DNA from: Neocallimastix lanati (nom. inval.)
Taxonomy: Eukaryota > Neocallimastigomycota > Neocallimastigomycetes > Neocallimastigales > Neocallimastigaceae
Length of the DNA: 64,000 nucleotides
Direction: 5' to 3'
Assembly: GCA_016946835.1 (NCBI GenBank)
Contig: JACVTC010000029.1
Span: 1,037,501 to 1,101,500, forward strand
The stretch's first letter is position 1; the number at the start of each line of letters is the position of its first letter. Under the pieces are notes generated by a model. The model did not search any database and was not told the origin of the DNA. It was given only the letters and a program-made list of their open reading frames with translations. Positions 1 through 12,815 of the stretch are shown piece by piece. The position numbers and the translations under genes were made by a program.

Positions 1-204
1 ATAAAATAAAATAAAATTAAAATTATAAAAAAAAGGAAAATAGAATTCAATAATATATAAAATATATAAAATATATATAAATAAAATTCAATGAATGTTT
101 ATTAGTTTATTAGATAAATTTAAATAATAAAAATTTAATGAATAGTTATCACTTTTAAATAAATTCATGACTAATCAACTGAAAGAAAATGAAATAAAAA
201 AGGA
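1..204. other. AT-rich upstream flank of first scaffoldin gene
   Basis: Almost pure A/T sequence with poly-A and TATATA runs. I see no coding segment. It would hold the promoter of the first scaffoldin gene, but no individual element stands out above the A/T background. Confidence 0.5.
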
Positions 205-786
205 ATGAAAAATTTTTTTTTGTTGACATTATCTGAACGTATAAAATTACAAATAAATCAGCCACATATAAACATTAATATTCAGTTATAAATTTATAGA
301 AATAATTTACATAAATTAAAAAAAGCCATTAAATTAGTTTATTGCTATTGAATAAAATTTAAGATTATTTGATTGATCGAAAATATTTTAAATGTTAAAA
401 AAAAAAAAAAAAAAAAAAGACATAAAAAAAAATAATAAAAAAAAAAAGGACACAAAAATTAATGGATTGAAATTATTATTATTATTATTATTTTTCATTT
501 TTCTTTACTTTTATTTTTAATTTTTTTCATTTTAAACAAATTTAAAACATTTTAACATACAAGAAATAAATAAATAAATAAATAAAAAAAAACTAATAAA
601 AATAAAGAAATAAAATAAAAAAATAAATAATAATAATATTAAAATGTATTATAAAAATATATAAAATATAAATACTAAATATTTATTTTGTATATATATA
701 TATATATATATACTTTTTTTTTTTTTTATGAAATAGCTTTATAGGATTACTTTTAATCCTTAATACTTTCAAGGTTGATGCAGAAG
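205..786 (+). CDS. Leader exons (split signal peptide) of scaffoldin gene 1
   Basis: The large exon at 2190 lacks a secretion signal, so one was sought upstream. An exon ending at 786 (G before GTACAG) encodes a hydrophobic stretch FIGLLLILNTFKVDAE in the frame and phase needed to join GCT CTT CCG at 2190. Its acceptor is AG at 735-736 or at 743-744. A possible first exon is 205-238 (starts MKNFFLLTLSE, donor GTATAA at 239); its phase fits the acceptor at 744, giving LSE-R-LLLILNTF. The matching exon of gene 2 (17366-17418) has the same layout and a similar LIGLIFLC core, which supports the hydrophobic exon. The choice of first exon and acceptor is tentative, because gene 2 uses a different phase at this junction. 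No transcript data were available. Confidence 0.5.
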
Positions 787-2189
787 GTACAGGTAAAACA
801 AAACAAAAACTACATATATATAGATAGATACGTAATAGAATAAATAGCAAAAAGGAGAAAAGCAATATAGAAATATAGAAATATAGAGGGAATAAAAAAA
901 ATAGAAAGAAAGAGAATAACCATATAGAAATATTGAAGATATATAGAAAAAAATAGTAGTAATAAGAATAAGAATAACTTAAAAGAAAAATAGGAATAGA
1001 GATAAAAAAAAAAAAAAACAGTGAAAAGAAATATAGAAATATAAAAAATATATAGAGAAAAAAGAATAGTAAAAAGAAATAGAGTCACTATAGAAATATA
1101 GAATAAATAGAGAAAAAAAATAGTAAAAAGAAAGAGAATAATTATGAAGAAGATATAGAGAAAAAACAAAGAATAATAAAAAGAGAGAGAATAAGTATAG
1201 AGAAATGTAGAATATATAGAGAAAAAATTAAAAAGAAAGAGAATAACTCTCGAAATATAGAATAATAAAAAGAATGAGAAAATAAAAGAATAGTAAAAAT
1301 AAAGAGAATAACTATATAGAATATAAAGAGAAGGGTTGATACAAATAAAATAGATAATTATAGTGATAAAAAATAGTTTATCAATGTATACATTATCAAT
1401 ATTATAGATAAATATATAATGATAATGTATTTAAATACGTTATCATAATAACGAATTAAATAATTAATATATTACATTACGTATAAAATTTTAATTACGC
1501 ATTACATTATGTATTATTCATTGTATATTTGTATACAAAGATAATTTATTTAATTTATAATTGTATATTATAAATACTATTTATAAATTTAAAAAATTTT
1601 AAAAATATTTATGTAAAATACAATTTATGAACTTTATTCATATATATTATAAATATAAATTTCTATAAGAATAAATTTGTATTATATATGAATTATAAAT
1701 AAAAATATATTCAAAAATATATTAAAAAATTGTATATATATAATATTTGTAATATATTATATATATATATTTTGATATATTAATATATTATATTGAACAT
1801 ATATAATATATATGTATAATATCAATAAAAATAAAATATATAAAAATATATATTTATATTAATATAAAAATAATACATCAATATATATTGTTTTTTAATA
1901 TATTCATATATTTTTATTTTATTTATATAATATATATATTGATATATTATATGATTATATATATTCATATATGATCAAATATTAAATGATCAAATATATA
2001 TTTTGAATATATATGAATATATATAAATAATATATTTTTATATTATAATATATATTAATAATAATTTTTTAATATTTATTTTTTTATTTATTTTATTTTT
2101 ATTTTTTTTTTTTAATTTATAATTATGGATTAAAACTAACGAATCATTTCATGTATTAATTTTTTTTTATTGGTTGTTATCCATGTTAG
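787..2189 (+). other. Large AT-rich intron of scaffoldin gene 1
   Basis: About 1.4 kb between donor GTACAG at 787 and acceptor TTAG at 2186-2189. The first half is a purine-rich AGAAATATAGA-type degenerate repeat (roughly 840-1330); the second half is TATATA-rich. Apparent open frames here on the minus strand (for example 810-1169) are low-complexity F/Y/I/L strings and are not believed. The intron is inferred from frame continuity and comparison with gene 2. Confidence 0.45.
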
Positions 2190-5100
2190 CTCTTCCGATA
2201 TGCACTGAACCCACATCTACAGAAAGTCCCAGTGCCTGCATGAAAGATAATACTGCATTGACTGGCACCACCGTTTGTATCTCAAGTGATAATAAAAAGT
2301 TATATATGAGTACCGGGACAACGACAGCTAATCCAAGAAAAAGAGCAGAAAATGGAACAGGGGTTAGCTGTGAAGATATAACTAGTACCTTAGCTTTTGG
2401 TAAATATGCCGTATTTTCATGTACTACAAGCGATACTACTTGTAAAACATATGATCTTACAGGAACAGCGACTGAAAGCACTGAAGGTTCCAAATTAGTA
2501 CTTTATTACAACAAAAGTGGTACAATTGAACAGAAAAAGGATTTCTACTACTTCGCCAATTCAAAATTATTGATTTGTGGCACCGATGGAGCTTGTGAAC
2601 TTCAAACTGAAGCCGGTTATTATGTCGTTACCAGTAGTACCTCCAATGCCACAAAACCTTTAATTCAAGTGAACTCATCAGGCACTGCGGCTGAAGTGAA
2701 AACAGTGAATACCAGCAAAGCCTATGTGGCCCACGACGGTAAGATCATTACATGCGCCACCTCTAGTGAATGTACGGCTACTAATGGTGCGGTCGGCGCC
2801 GTTTATTTGAATGCGGCTAGCACAACCGGTAAGCCCATCATTCAATGTACAGAAGGTGATCAACAACAACCAACTGAACAACCACAACAAGGAAGAAAAC
2901 GTGCAACTGGAGATCAACAAGCTAGTGCAGTCTCTTGTACTGAAGCTGAGTCTGGACTTGGTGACTTGACCAGTATCTACTATGTCAATGCCAAAGGTGG
3001 CGCCAAACCGGTCATTCAATGCACCAGCAACGGTTGTAGTGACATCGCCGTTCGTGCCGGCGCTCATTATCTCACCGTTAAGGGTGGCGTCATTGAATGT
3101 GAAACAGCTGTCAAATGTGATGTTAAAGAGGTAAAAGGTGGCGAGGTCTTTGTTAATTCTGCCGTCACTTCTGGATTAACCAATGCTTTAATTATATGTC
3201 AAGCAGATGAAGTTAAAAATCAACGAAGAGTAACTGAAGAAGAAACTGAAGAAGAAGGCGAAGAAGAAGAAGCTATCACTTGTACCGCTGTCAAAGGAAA
3301 TAAAAATGATTATTATAAAAATGCCGGACTTAATAAAAACACGTTACCATTGATCGCATGTAATACGAAATGTGAAGAAAAAGCTGGTATTGTCGGTGCT
3401 CATTATCTTAATGCCGCTGTTACTGGTGAAGTCATTGAATGTGAAGCAGCTGTCAAATGTGATGTTAAAGAGGTAAAAGATGGCGAAGTATTTATTAATT
3501 CTGCCGTCATTTCAGGATTGGAGAAAGCTATAATTATATGTCAAGCAGATGAAGAAGTTAAAAATCAAGGAAGAGCTGAAACCGAAAATGATGATGAAGA
3601 GGAAAATGAAGAGGAAGAAGGAGAAGGAGGAGCTATTAGTTGTTCCGCTGTCAAAGGAAATAAAAATGATTATTATAAAAATGCAGGATTTAATAAAACC
3701 ACGTTACCATTGATCACATGTAATGATTCGAAATGTGAAGAAAAAGATGGTATCGTCGGTGCTCATTATCTTAATGCCGCTGTTACTGGTGAAGTCATTG
3801 AATGTGAAACAGCTGTCAAATGTGATGTTAAAGAGGTAAAAGGTGGCGAGGTCTTTGTTAATTCTGCCGTCACTTCTGGATTAACCAATGCTTTAATTAT
3901 ATGTCAAGCAGATGAAGTTAAAAATCAACGAAGAGTAACTGAAGAAGAAACTGAAGAAGAAGGCGAAGAAGAAGAAGCTATCACTTGTACCGCTGTCAAA
4001 GGAAATAAAAATGATTATTATAAAAATGAAGGATTTAATAAAACCACGTTACCATTGATCGCATGTAATGATACAAAATGCGAAGAAAAAGCTGGTATCG
4101 TCGGTGCTCATTATCTTAATGCCGCTGTCAAGGGTGAAGTCATTGAATGTACCAAAACAGATGCATGTGATATTAAAGAGGTAAAAGGTGGCGAGGTCTT
4201 TGTTAATTCTGCCGTCATTGCAGGATTGGAGAAAGCTATAATTATATGTCAAGCAGATGAAGAAGTTAAAAATCAAGAAAGAGCTGAAACCGAAAATGAT
4301 GATGAAGATGAAGAGGAAGAAGGAGAAGGAGGAGCTATCGTTTGTGACGCCTACAATGGAATTAAAAATGATTATTATATAAATGCTGGTAGTGAAACTT
4401 TACTATTAATTGTATGTGATTCTAAATGTGAAGAAAAGGAAGGAGTGGTTGGTATCTATCTTGATGGAAGTACCTATACTGCTGGCACTCCTGCCACCTA
4501 TTCCAATTTAATTGTTTGTAGTGGAGATGATGTCGAAGCAAGAAAGCGTGATGGCATTACATGTGACAACTCAGGAGAAGTTATCGATGGTATCTACCTC
4601 AATGGAGCTCAAACTGGATTAACAGACGCTTTAATTGAATGTACTGGAGGAGAAGGTTCAACTGGTGAAGAAAAGACTGAAGGCAATGATCCTACACAAC
4701 CTGAAGAACCTGCTTCAGTTCCAAGAAAGCGTGAAGGAAACGGACCAACTTGTTCCAAGAAAGCTGGTATCAATAAGGACTATTATTTGAATGTTGCTGA
4801 GTCAAGTCAATTAATTTCATGTGATACCTCGAAATGTGTAGAAGTCGCCGATGAAGATATTGTCGCAGGTACCTATCTTGATGGAAGTACTAATGCTGCT
4901 GGCATCTATTCTAAATTAATTGTTTGTCCAGCTTCAGATGAGGCAGTCGCTGAAAAACGTGGTGAAGGTGAAGATGAATGTAAAAGTGAAGATGCCACTG
5001 ACGGTATCTATGTCAATGCCCCAGAAACTGGATTAACTGACGGTTTAATTTCATGTAAAACAGAAGGAGAGGCCGTCACCTGTTCCAAGGATACTGGCGT

Positions 5101-8100
5101 CAATAAGGGTTACTATTTGAATGCCGGAAGTGACAACACCGAAAATCCTTTAATTAAATGTTCAAGCCGTTGTGAAGGTATTGCCTTGAAAGAAGATGAG
5201 GATGCAGGTAGCTTGGTATTCCTTAATGCCAATTACAAGGTAGGAAAAGACGAAAAGTACCCACTTATTAAATGTCCCCCAGGTGAAGCTGCCGGTGAAG
5301 GTGAAGGTGGAAGTGAAAGAAAAAGAGTAGATCCAGCTGAAGAAACAGAAGAAACAGAAGAAACAGAATCGACTGGTAGTTGTGGATTAGCTACTAGTGC
5401 TGCTGTTGCTGAAGTTCCAGAATTTTATGTTAACGGGGACCGTATTAATTCAGAATCAGATGAAGATGGACCATTAAAAACTGATATTATTAAATGTGTA
5501 AAGAACGAATCCTCCTCGAAAAGAGCTACCACTTTAGAATTTACTTGCAGTGTATCAAGTCAATCCACTAAACCTGATGATGTTTTCATTAATGGTAATT
5601 ACGCCGTCAGTAAGAAACAATTAATTAAATGTACCAGTGAAGGTGGATGTATCGAAGCCTCTGCCTTCCCTGAAGAAACAGAAGAAACTGAAGAAACTAG
5701 AAAGAGACAGGAAGGTGCCGAACAAGAAGAAACCGAAGATGGATCAGGTGAAGCATCAGAAGCCGTTTATTATGTTAATGCTGGTAGTGTAAAGAAAGAT
5801 AAACTTCAAGATACCTTAATTGAATGTCCAAGTAGTGACGCAGAATGTAAAATAAAGGTTGCTGCCTCCGAACAAATTTACATTAACGCCAATACAAATC
5901 TCTTAATTCTTTGTTATGAGACTAGTGGTTGTGTTGCCAAGATTCCTGGTGCCTCTGAAAATAATAATGAATTCTATATGAATTCTATTGATACTACACA
6001 TGATCTTAAGAATGATTTGATCAAATGTTACTTAGAGAACAATGAAAAGAAATGTGAAGCCTACACTGGAGTAGAAAATAAGGTGTATATTAATTCCTAC
6101 AACACTACACAGCTTATTTACTGTCTTAAAGAGGAGGGATGCAAATTAAAGGATTCTGCTGCAACTGCTGAAAGACCTGAATACTATGTGAATGGAGATG
6201 ATATTGATTTCGAAAGTAGTACTCCTGAGGAAACTGAGGAAAGGAGAAGAGGTGAATCTGAGGGAAGTGCTACTGATAAACGTCCATTAATCGGAGATTT
6301 GATTGAATGTAAGGTCAATGGAAGCGTTATTAAATGTTCTGTCATAAACGGTCATCTTGGTGATGTATATATCAATGCTAATTACGATAAGGATGAAACC
6401 TATCAGATAATTAAGTGCCCTGACACTGGATGTGTTAATGTTGCAGTTTCAGAAGATATTGACGAAAAACTTCCAGATTATTACCTTAATTCAGGTAATA
6501 AGGCCAAGGACAAGTTTTCTGAAGCCCTCATTAAATGTTCCAAAGCTGAAGAAGCCTGTGAAGTAATTGAGGCCAAAGCCAATGAAGTCTATGTCAATAG
6601 CAATGAAAATCAACTCGATAAGCCAATTATTAAGTGTGCTAAGAATAGCTGTTCTGCGGTTGCCAGTGCAGCTACTGAAAGTAGTAAGGAATACTATATC
6701 AATGCTGGAAAGGCTAGTGATTCTCCACTCGAATATGATATTATTGAATGTTCTGTTGGAAGTGGTGAGGATCCAGCTGATGATGCTACCAAGACCAAGA
6801 GAGCCGAAGAGGTTACCATTAGCTGTTCATGTGTTAAAGAGGCTAAAGCAGGTGTCTATATGAACACGAATTATTCGGAATCTGGAGATAATAATCAATT
6901 AATTCAATGTACCTCTGACAATGGATGTATTGGTGTCAGAACCACCTCCGTGGAATACTACGTCAATGCCGAAAGTTCCGATTTGAATAATGCCATCATT
7001 TTCTGTTCCAATAAGAAGTGTGAAAAGCAGACCCCATCGGATATCAATATCTATTACGTTGGAAAGGACAGTGACAATGTCAATGGTTTAATTGAATGTG
7101 TAGAAACCACCGAAGCTGAAACAGCCACCGAAGAGGAAAAGGAAGGTACACCTGAAACCGACGAAGAAGAACAAAATGCAGGTGAACCAGAAGCAAGAAA
7201 GAGAGCTGCCGGAGATACCGTGAAAAAATGCACCTTAAAATCGGCCTTCACCTCTCAAGGTTACTATTTGAATAGTGGTTACAACAAATCTGTAAATCAA
7301 ACCATCATTTGTGATTCCACGGATGGATGTAATACAGTGAAGGTTGATCTCGGTTACTATGTAAATGCCGGCAATGCCGATAAGCCAATCATCAAGTGTG
7401 AAAAGGAAGGAAATGAATGTGTTGAGGAAGCCAGTAAACCATGTCCAGATCCCGCTAAGGCTGTTCCAGGTAACTACTGTTATGAAGATAGTCAATTGAA
7501 ATTCTTCACGGTCAATAACAGTACTGCCATTGCAGCTTCCAAATCGGATGATACCTATGCCTTTGCTACCATTCCAAGTAACGGATTCCCAGGTATTAAG
7601 AGTGAAACCGGCGCCTTATTCAAGATTTCTCGTTACTTCATTAATCGCTTCTACCAAAGTGGCGTTATCATGATCGATAAGAATGGAAAGTTAGTGGATT
7701 CGTTAGGTGGTGATACCTCAGATATCTCCCTCTATGATTGTAATGATTCCACGAAGGTCTGTACCGAACGTCCAGGATGTACCTCCAACACCTACATGTT
7801 TGACTCTGAAAATCGTAAGGCGGTCTTCTGTAACGATGGAACTCTGGAATACGCTTCCTTCACCGGTTATGTTGTCGATGGCAATCGTGTCACCAGTGGT
7901 ACTAAACATCCATACATTATCCATTGTGAAAATGGAGAAAAGTGTACCAGTTTCAAACCCAAGAGTTCCACCTATTATGAAAACAGTGGCTATGACGCCA
8001 GTACCAACAGTTTAATTCAATGTAACAGTAACAACTGTATGACTGTTGTTGCCAATGTTGGTTACTATGTAGGCCATGGTGAAAGTGATAATAATGGTGT

Positions 8101-10429
8101 TATCAAATGTACCACTGCTACTAGCTGTACCTACAGTCAAGTTAAGAATAAGGTGAAATATGTCAATGCAGGATTTGATAAGCGAAACAATGCCATCATT
8201 GAATGTAAGGGTGGAAAATGTAGTGTTGCTAAGGCTAAATCGGGATACTATCTCACTCACACCAGTACTCTTTTGATTCAATGTACTAGTCCAACCACTT
8301 GTGCTGAATTTACTCCAACGGTCAACTATTATGATAATGCCGATTCCTCTGAAAGTAACAATACCATTATCAACTGTGTCCAAAACAGTAATGTAGTTAC
8401 TTGTTCGTCGGAAGCCACCAACAATGGTTTCTATATGTCCAGTTTATCGAATGTTTTAATTCGTTGTAAGGCCGGACATAAATGTAAGACCATCGTTGTC
8501 AAGAATGGTATCTTCAGAGGAGCCCTTAAGGGTCTCACTTCCAATAAACGTTCTGATAATGTTCAAAATGTTCATGAACGTGATGCTGATGATGACTCGG
8601 AAGAAGATGGAAAGATGGTCAATTTGAGAGACAACTCTGACGATGCCTATGGCGTTATTCGTTGTGTTGCCGGTAAATGTGCTGCCCTTTCTGCAAGTGA
8701 ATTGGCAGCCATTCCAATGTGTGAATTTAACAACAACAAGTGTTACATCACTCTTGAATATGCCATGACTAAATCAGCCACAACTTCTATTGCTGCTGGT
8801 AACATCTGTACCAACAGTGATCGTTCGGTCTTCTACTTCGCCACAGATACTGTCGTAGTCAAACCAAATGTCATTTCTGGAGTGACCTCCACTTATGTCT
8901 ACACCACCACCAACTCCAACTGTCTTGAAGTGAATGATTCCTACAATGATATGTACTTCACCGTCGGATCCAACATTTACACCCTTGATCAAGGTAGTGT
9001 TCTTCAATTCTACGAAACGGGTTACTACTTCCTCAATGTGGCTAAGAATACGCTCGTCAGTGGTAATGAAATTGATGCCTACAATGATGAAAATGTCAAA
9101 CTCTACCGCTGTAACGGAAGTAGCTGTAGTATCATTGATAAGCCAGATGCCAATACTTACTATGCTGATGTCAACAAGCGAATCTTAAAGTACAATGTCA
9201 ATAATGATGTATACACTTTTGCCTATGAAAAGGACGTTATCTGTATCTTTGCGAACAACAAGTGTACGCCAAATGCCGACTTGAAGAACCAAGAATTCTG
9301 TATCACCTATAAGGGAGAAATTGTTCTTGCCACCACTGATATTAAGAACCGTGAAACCGGAGAATGTTATCGTGCCGGAACCATCAATAACTACATCTAT
9401 GGATACTCTCAACACCTCTACCATATGAACCAATTTGCTGCTGAAATGGTTGATCAAACCGGATTCTACATCATCAGTCTCTCCACCAACACCACGGTTG
9501 TCAGTAAGAACTACAAGAACAAGAACAATAGTATTGTGGTCTATGGATGTAACCTCTCGTCTTGTCGTGTCTATGAGCCTGATGAGAATACTTACTACTA
9601 CGATGCTCAAGCCAAGAACATTTTAAGATACAAAGATGGAGTCTGGAGCTCTCCAAGCGCTTCTGGTTATGCCTACATTGCACTTAATCCAACCACTAGC
9701 TATATCTACAAGTTTGCTAAGAAGGGTGATGAAGTCATCATTCAAGGAAAGGCCAACTACGGCTACTACTACACCATTGATAATGAGATGTATCACTGTG
9801 ATCAAGAGGATGGTGAATGTAAACCAATTGATGAAACTGGTTACTACTTCACGAATGCCGGTGAAATCTACTACTGTGTCCATGATTCGGAAGGATTAGA
9901 AATCACAGAATGTGTCAAACAAAACTGTGTCAGTGGACAATACTACTACATTGATGATGCCTACTACCGCTGTGAAGTCAGCTCTCTTCTCGTTCCAGTT
10001 GTTTCTCGTTACTGTTCGTACGATGATAACGTCGTTGTGAACTTCCCACTTGCCTTAACTGAAGAATTCCCAGATAAGATTAAGCAAGCGGTGGAAGACA
10101 TTCAAAAGAATAACAACTCCACCGCCGTAGTCACTCGTCGTGGTAAGAATTATCTTGAAGCAGTCAGTGGTATCTTCACCAACTGTACATACAATGTTGA
10201 AGAAACAAAGTCTACCTTTGATCTTGTCTGTGTGAATAACTATGTTTCCATGGACAAAGAAACTGATGAAGTCAAGATATGTAATGTAGATCAACTCGGC
10301 TATGTAGAATGTATTGAGGATGAAGATAATCCTGAAAAATGTAAAGTAAGTGGAGCCTTCCATGTCTGGAAGTTCTCAATCTTCATGACCGTCGCTGTTG
10401 TTTTCTTTGCTATGATCATGAATAATTAG
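2190..10429 (+). CDS. Giant scaffoldin-like surface protein 1 (main exon)
   Basis: One uninterrupted frame of about 2,745 codons. It is built of dozens of roughly 30-residue units of the form G-x-Y-[YVF]-[LVI]-N followed by 8-20 residues, then [LI]-I-x-C and a second Cys 3-6 residues on. Acidic Glu-rich linkers (EETEETEETE near 5340; also near 3240, 3590, 3950, 4290) separate groups of units and carry RKR/KR sites. From about 7440 the unit pattern gives way to a longer conserved region still rich in paired Cys. The C-terminus is a ~20-residue hydrophobic helix with almost nothing after it, as in a GPI signal or tail anchor. This architecture (secretion signal, Cys/Tyr repeats, thousands of residues, C-terminal anchor) matches the ScaA-type scaffoldins of anaerobic fungi, which are thought to bind the dockerins of secreted glycoside hydrolases. 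Family assignment rests on repeat style and length, not on a search. The frame opens at TTG 2174 but the real start is upstream through splicing. Confidence 0.8.
3089..4028 (+). repeat. Exact 235-bp internal repeat pair in scaffoldin 1
   Basis: Bases 3089-3323 recur at 3794-4028 (offset 705 bp, 235 codons, so in frame) with no difference that I can find by eye. The unit covers a Cys repeat, the acidic RRVTEEETEEE linker and the start of the next unit. Intervening units (around 3430-3700 and 4130-4340) are similar but diverged. This looks like recent unequal crossing-over or conversion inside the gene. Confidence 0.8.
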
Positions 10430-12265
10430 GGTGTGTGGACCTTTAATTTAATATAAAATATTTTCATTAAAGATAAGAAAAGAAAAAAAATTATATACAT
10501 AAATACATACATAAATTCAAACAAAAATAATCAACTATTAATTACAAGAAATGTCGCCTTATTATAATAAGCGAAATAAAAAAATAAAAAATATCAATCC
10601 ACTATAAATGGATATAAATTATTTAATTATTTAATTTATTAAATTAATAAATTTAATTCACATCATACAAATTCATCAAGAAGTCATCTCAAACAATTTA
10701 TTATTTCATTTTAATGAAAAAAAAAATAAAAATTACAAAAAAAATATTATAATGGAATGAAAAGAGAAGACATCTTTTAATTTCCTATAAATTTTAAATA
10801 TAAAAAGCAAGTAATTTCATAATTATTCAATATCATTTTTTTTTAAAAAAAAAATTCAATTATTTAAAATTCTATTATAAATGTAATAATAATGTTATAA
10901 CATTATTTTACAAATTAATTAATAATTATCATTAAGAGAATCATTTAAATATATTATTTATTTTAAAAGAAAGAAACAATGAAAAACCTAGTAAAAAAAA
11001 TAATTATATGTTTTTTATAAGGTATTCATTGTAGTTTAAAATACATTTATATATATAAGAGAAATATCATATATAGAAATATTTAAAATATTTATTTATA
11101 TTTTAAATTCAATTCATTTTCCATTCATTTTCAATATACAAAGTATTGTTTTAAACTCTTCCTTGTGGAAATAAAAGAAAACAATTTCTTTTATTATAGA
11201 GGTTTAAGTATAAAAATTATTTTTTAATTTTATAATGCAGTGCAATCATTTTTTATTTATCAAAACACATTATGCAATGATCAATTTTATTTTCAGTAAT
11301 ATAGTTTTTTTTTATTGAATTATTTAAATAATTTAAAGAAAAAAAAAGCAAGCAACCAACAAGCAATAATTTAAAATATTTTTGCAATCAAGATTTAGTT
11401 TTAAAAACAAAAAGAAAAAAGAAAAAAAAATTATGTATTTAAATATATAATAAGCATTCATAATAATCATATTTGTTTTTTTATAACATATTATTTATTT
11501 ATAAATTTTTTTTATTAAAAAAAAAAAAAAACCTATCTAGTAATAATAATTATAATTATATAAATAATTCTTTCATGTTTAATAATATTAAATTTCAATT
11601 TTACACATTGATATTTTTTTTTTTATTTATTTAAAAAAAAAAAAAAAAAAAAAGCATTTTCATTTTAACCATACAATTAATTGCATTTTAATGGGGTAGA
11701 ATGCCCTCCCCTGCATATATTATTTTATATTTATATTATCATATACTATTGTATATAATAATTATACCTTTTTCTTTCATTTTGCAACTATAAAAATAAT
11801 AATAAAAAAAAAATAAAAAATAAAAATAATTATAAAAAAAAAAACATAATAATAATTTAAAATTTAATATTTTATTAATATTATTTTATTATACATATTG
11901 AATTTTCAATAATTAATGATTTATTTATAATTTTTTTTTATAATAATAATTATTATTATTTATTTAATAATATTTGTATATTTGTTTTTAAAATCATATA
12001 ATTACCAATTGCTTTTATATTATTTTCTTTTTATATTATGATAAGTAGGAATCATCGTGAAAAAATTACTTTTTTTTTTTTTTTTTTTTTTTAATATTGT
12101 ATAATAATCAAATAAATATATATAGATATATGGATATACATATAGATATATTTATTTATTTAAATAATACCAATATCTTTATATACAAAGTATACAAAGT
12201 TATATATCATAACAAAGAGAAGAGAAAAAGAAAAAAAAAATGATAAAAAGAATAAATATCTTTTG

Positions 12266-12337
<72 letters not shown>

Positions 12338-12480
12338 TAATATTACTAGATTTATTTTTTTTTTTTTTTAAAAATTTTATAGTAATATATATAATTCTTT
12401 TTTTTATATATATATACATATATTTTTTTGTATTTTAGTTTATATTAACTTTTTTATTTTTTATTTTTTATCCATTTGTA
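10430..12480. other. Intergenic AT-rich spacer after scaffoldin 1
   Basis: No coding segment is visible. It includes the 3' flank of scaffoldin 1, a small hairpin-capable palindrome CTTATTATAATAAG near 10556, an isolated GC patch GGGGTAGAATGCCCTCCCC near 11693, long poly-A/poly-T tracts, and a pure (ATT)n microsatellite at 12266-12337. Confidence 0.6.
12266..12337. repeat. (ATT)n microsatellite
   Basis: A perfect trinucleotide run of 72 bp (24 units), read directly from the sequence. Confidence 0.95.
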
Positions 12481-12720
12481 AATTGTAATTTTGTTGTTCC
12501 TTACGGAAAAAGACATCTCACCGAGGTTCTCGCTATTTATGGAATCTCTATTGACAACAACAAAGTTTATTTTTATCCGTGGTAACACACTCATGGACCA
12601 TTCCAAAAAATGAAGGAATTTTATTTATTCTAGATACCAACTCAGGAATATTAAATTAATAGCCTTAAATTTGTATGAAAAGCGTTTTGAAACTATTTAG
12701 AAAAAAAAAAAACAGAAAAA
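12481..12720. other. Unidentified higher-GC island, possible gene remnant
   Basis: This ~240-bp stretch has clearly more G and C than its surroundings and codon-like texture on both strands. The plus strand reads VVPYGKRHLTEVLAIYGIS and continues to a stop after about 32 residues; the minus strand also has an open stretch. I recognise no family. It may be a decayed exon or a transposon remnant. Confidence 0.3.
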
Positions 12721-12815
12721 AAAAAAAAGCCAATATTTAGGTGTTAAAATTTTCATATGGTAACTATGGTAGATGTTATGGAATCATAAGTTTTTTTTTT
12801 TTTTTTTAATTTTTA

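Noticed and set aside
810-1169. 119-residue F/L/Y/I minus-strand frame
   Set aside because: Low-complexity translation of AGAAATATAGA repeats inside the proposed intron.
7054-9899. Overlapping plus- and minus-strand open frames inside scaffoldin 1 (and equivalents at 22249-25489 in scaffoldin 2)
   Set aside because: They are shadow frames of the strongly biased coding strand; they recur in both paralogues only because the coding sequence is the same.
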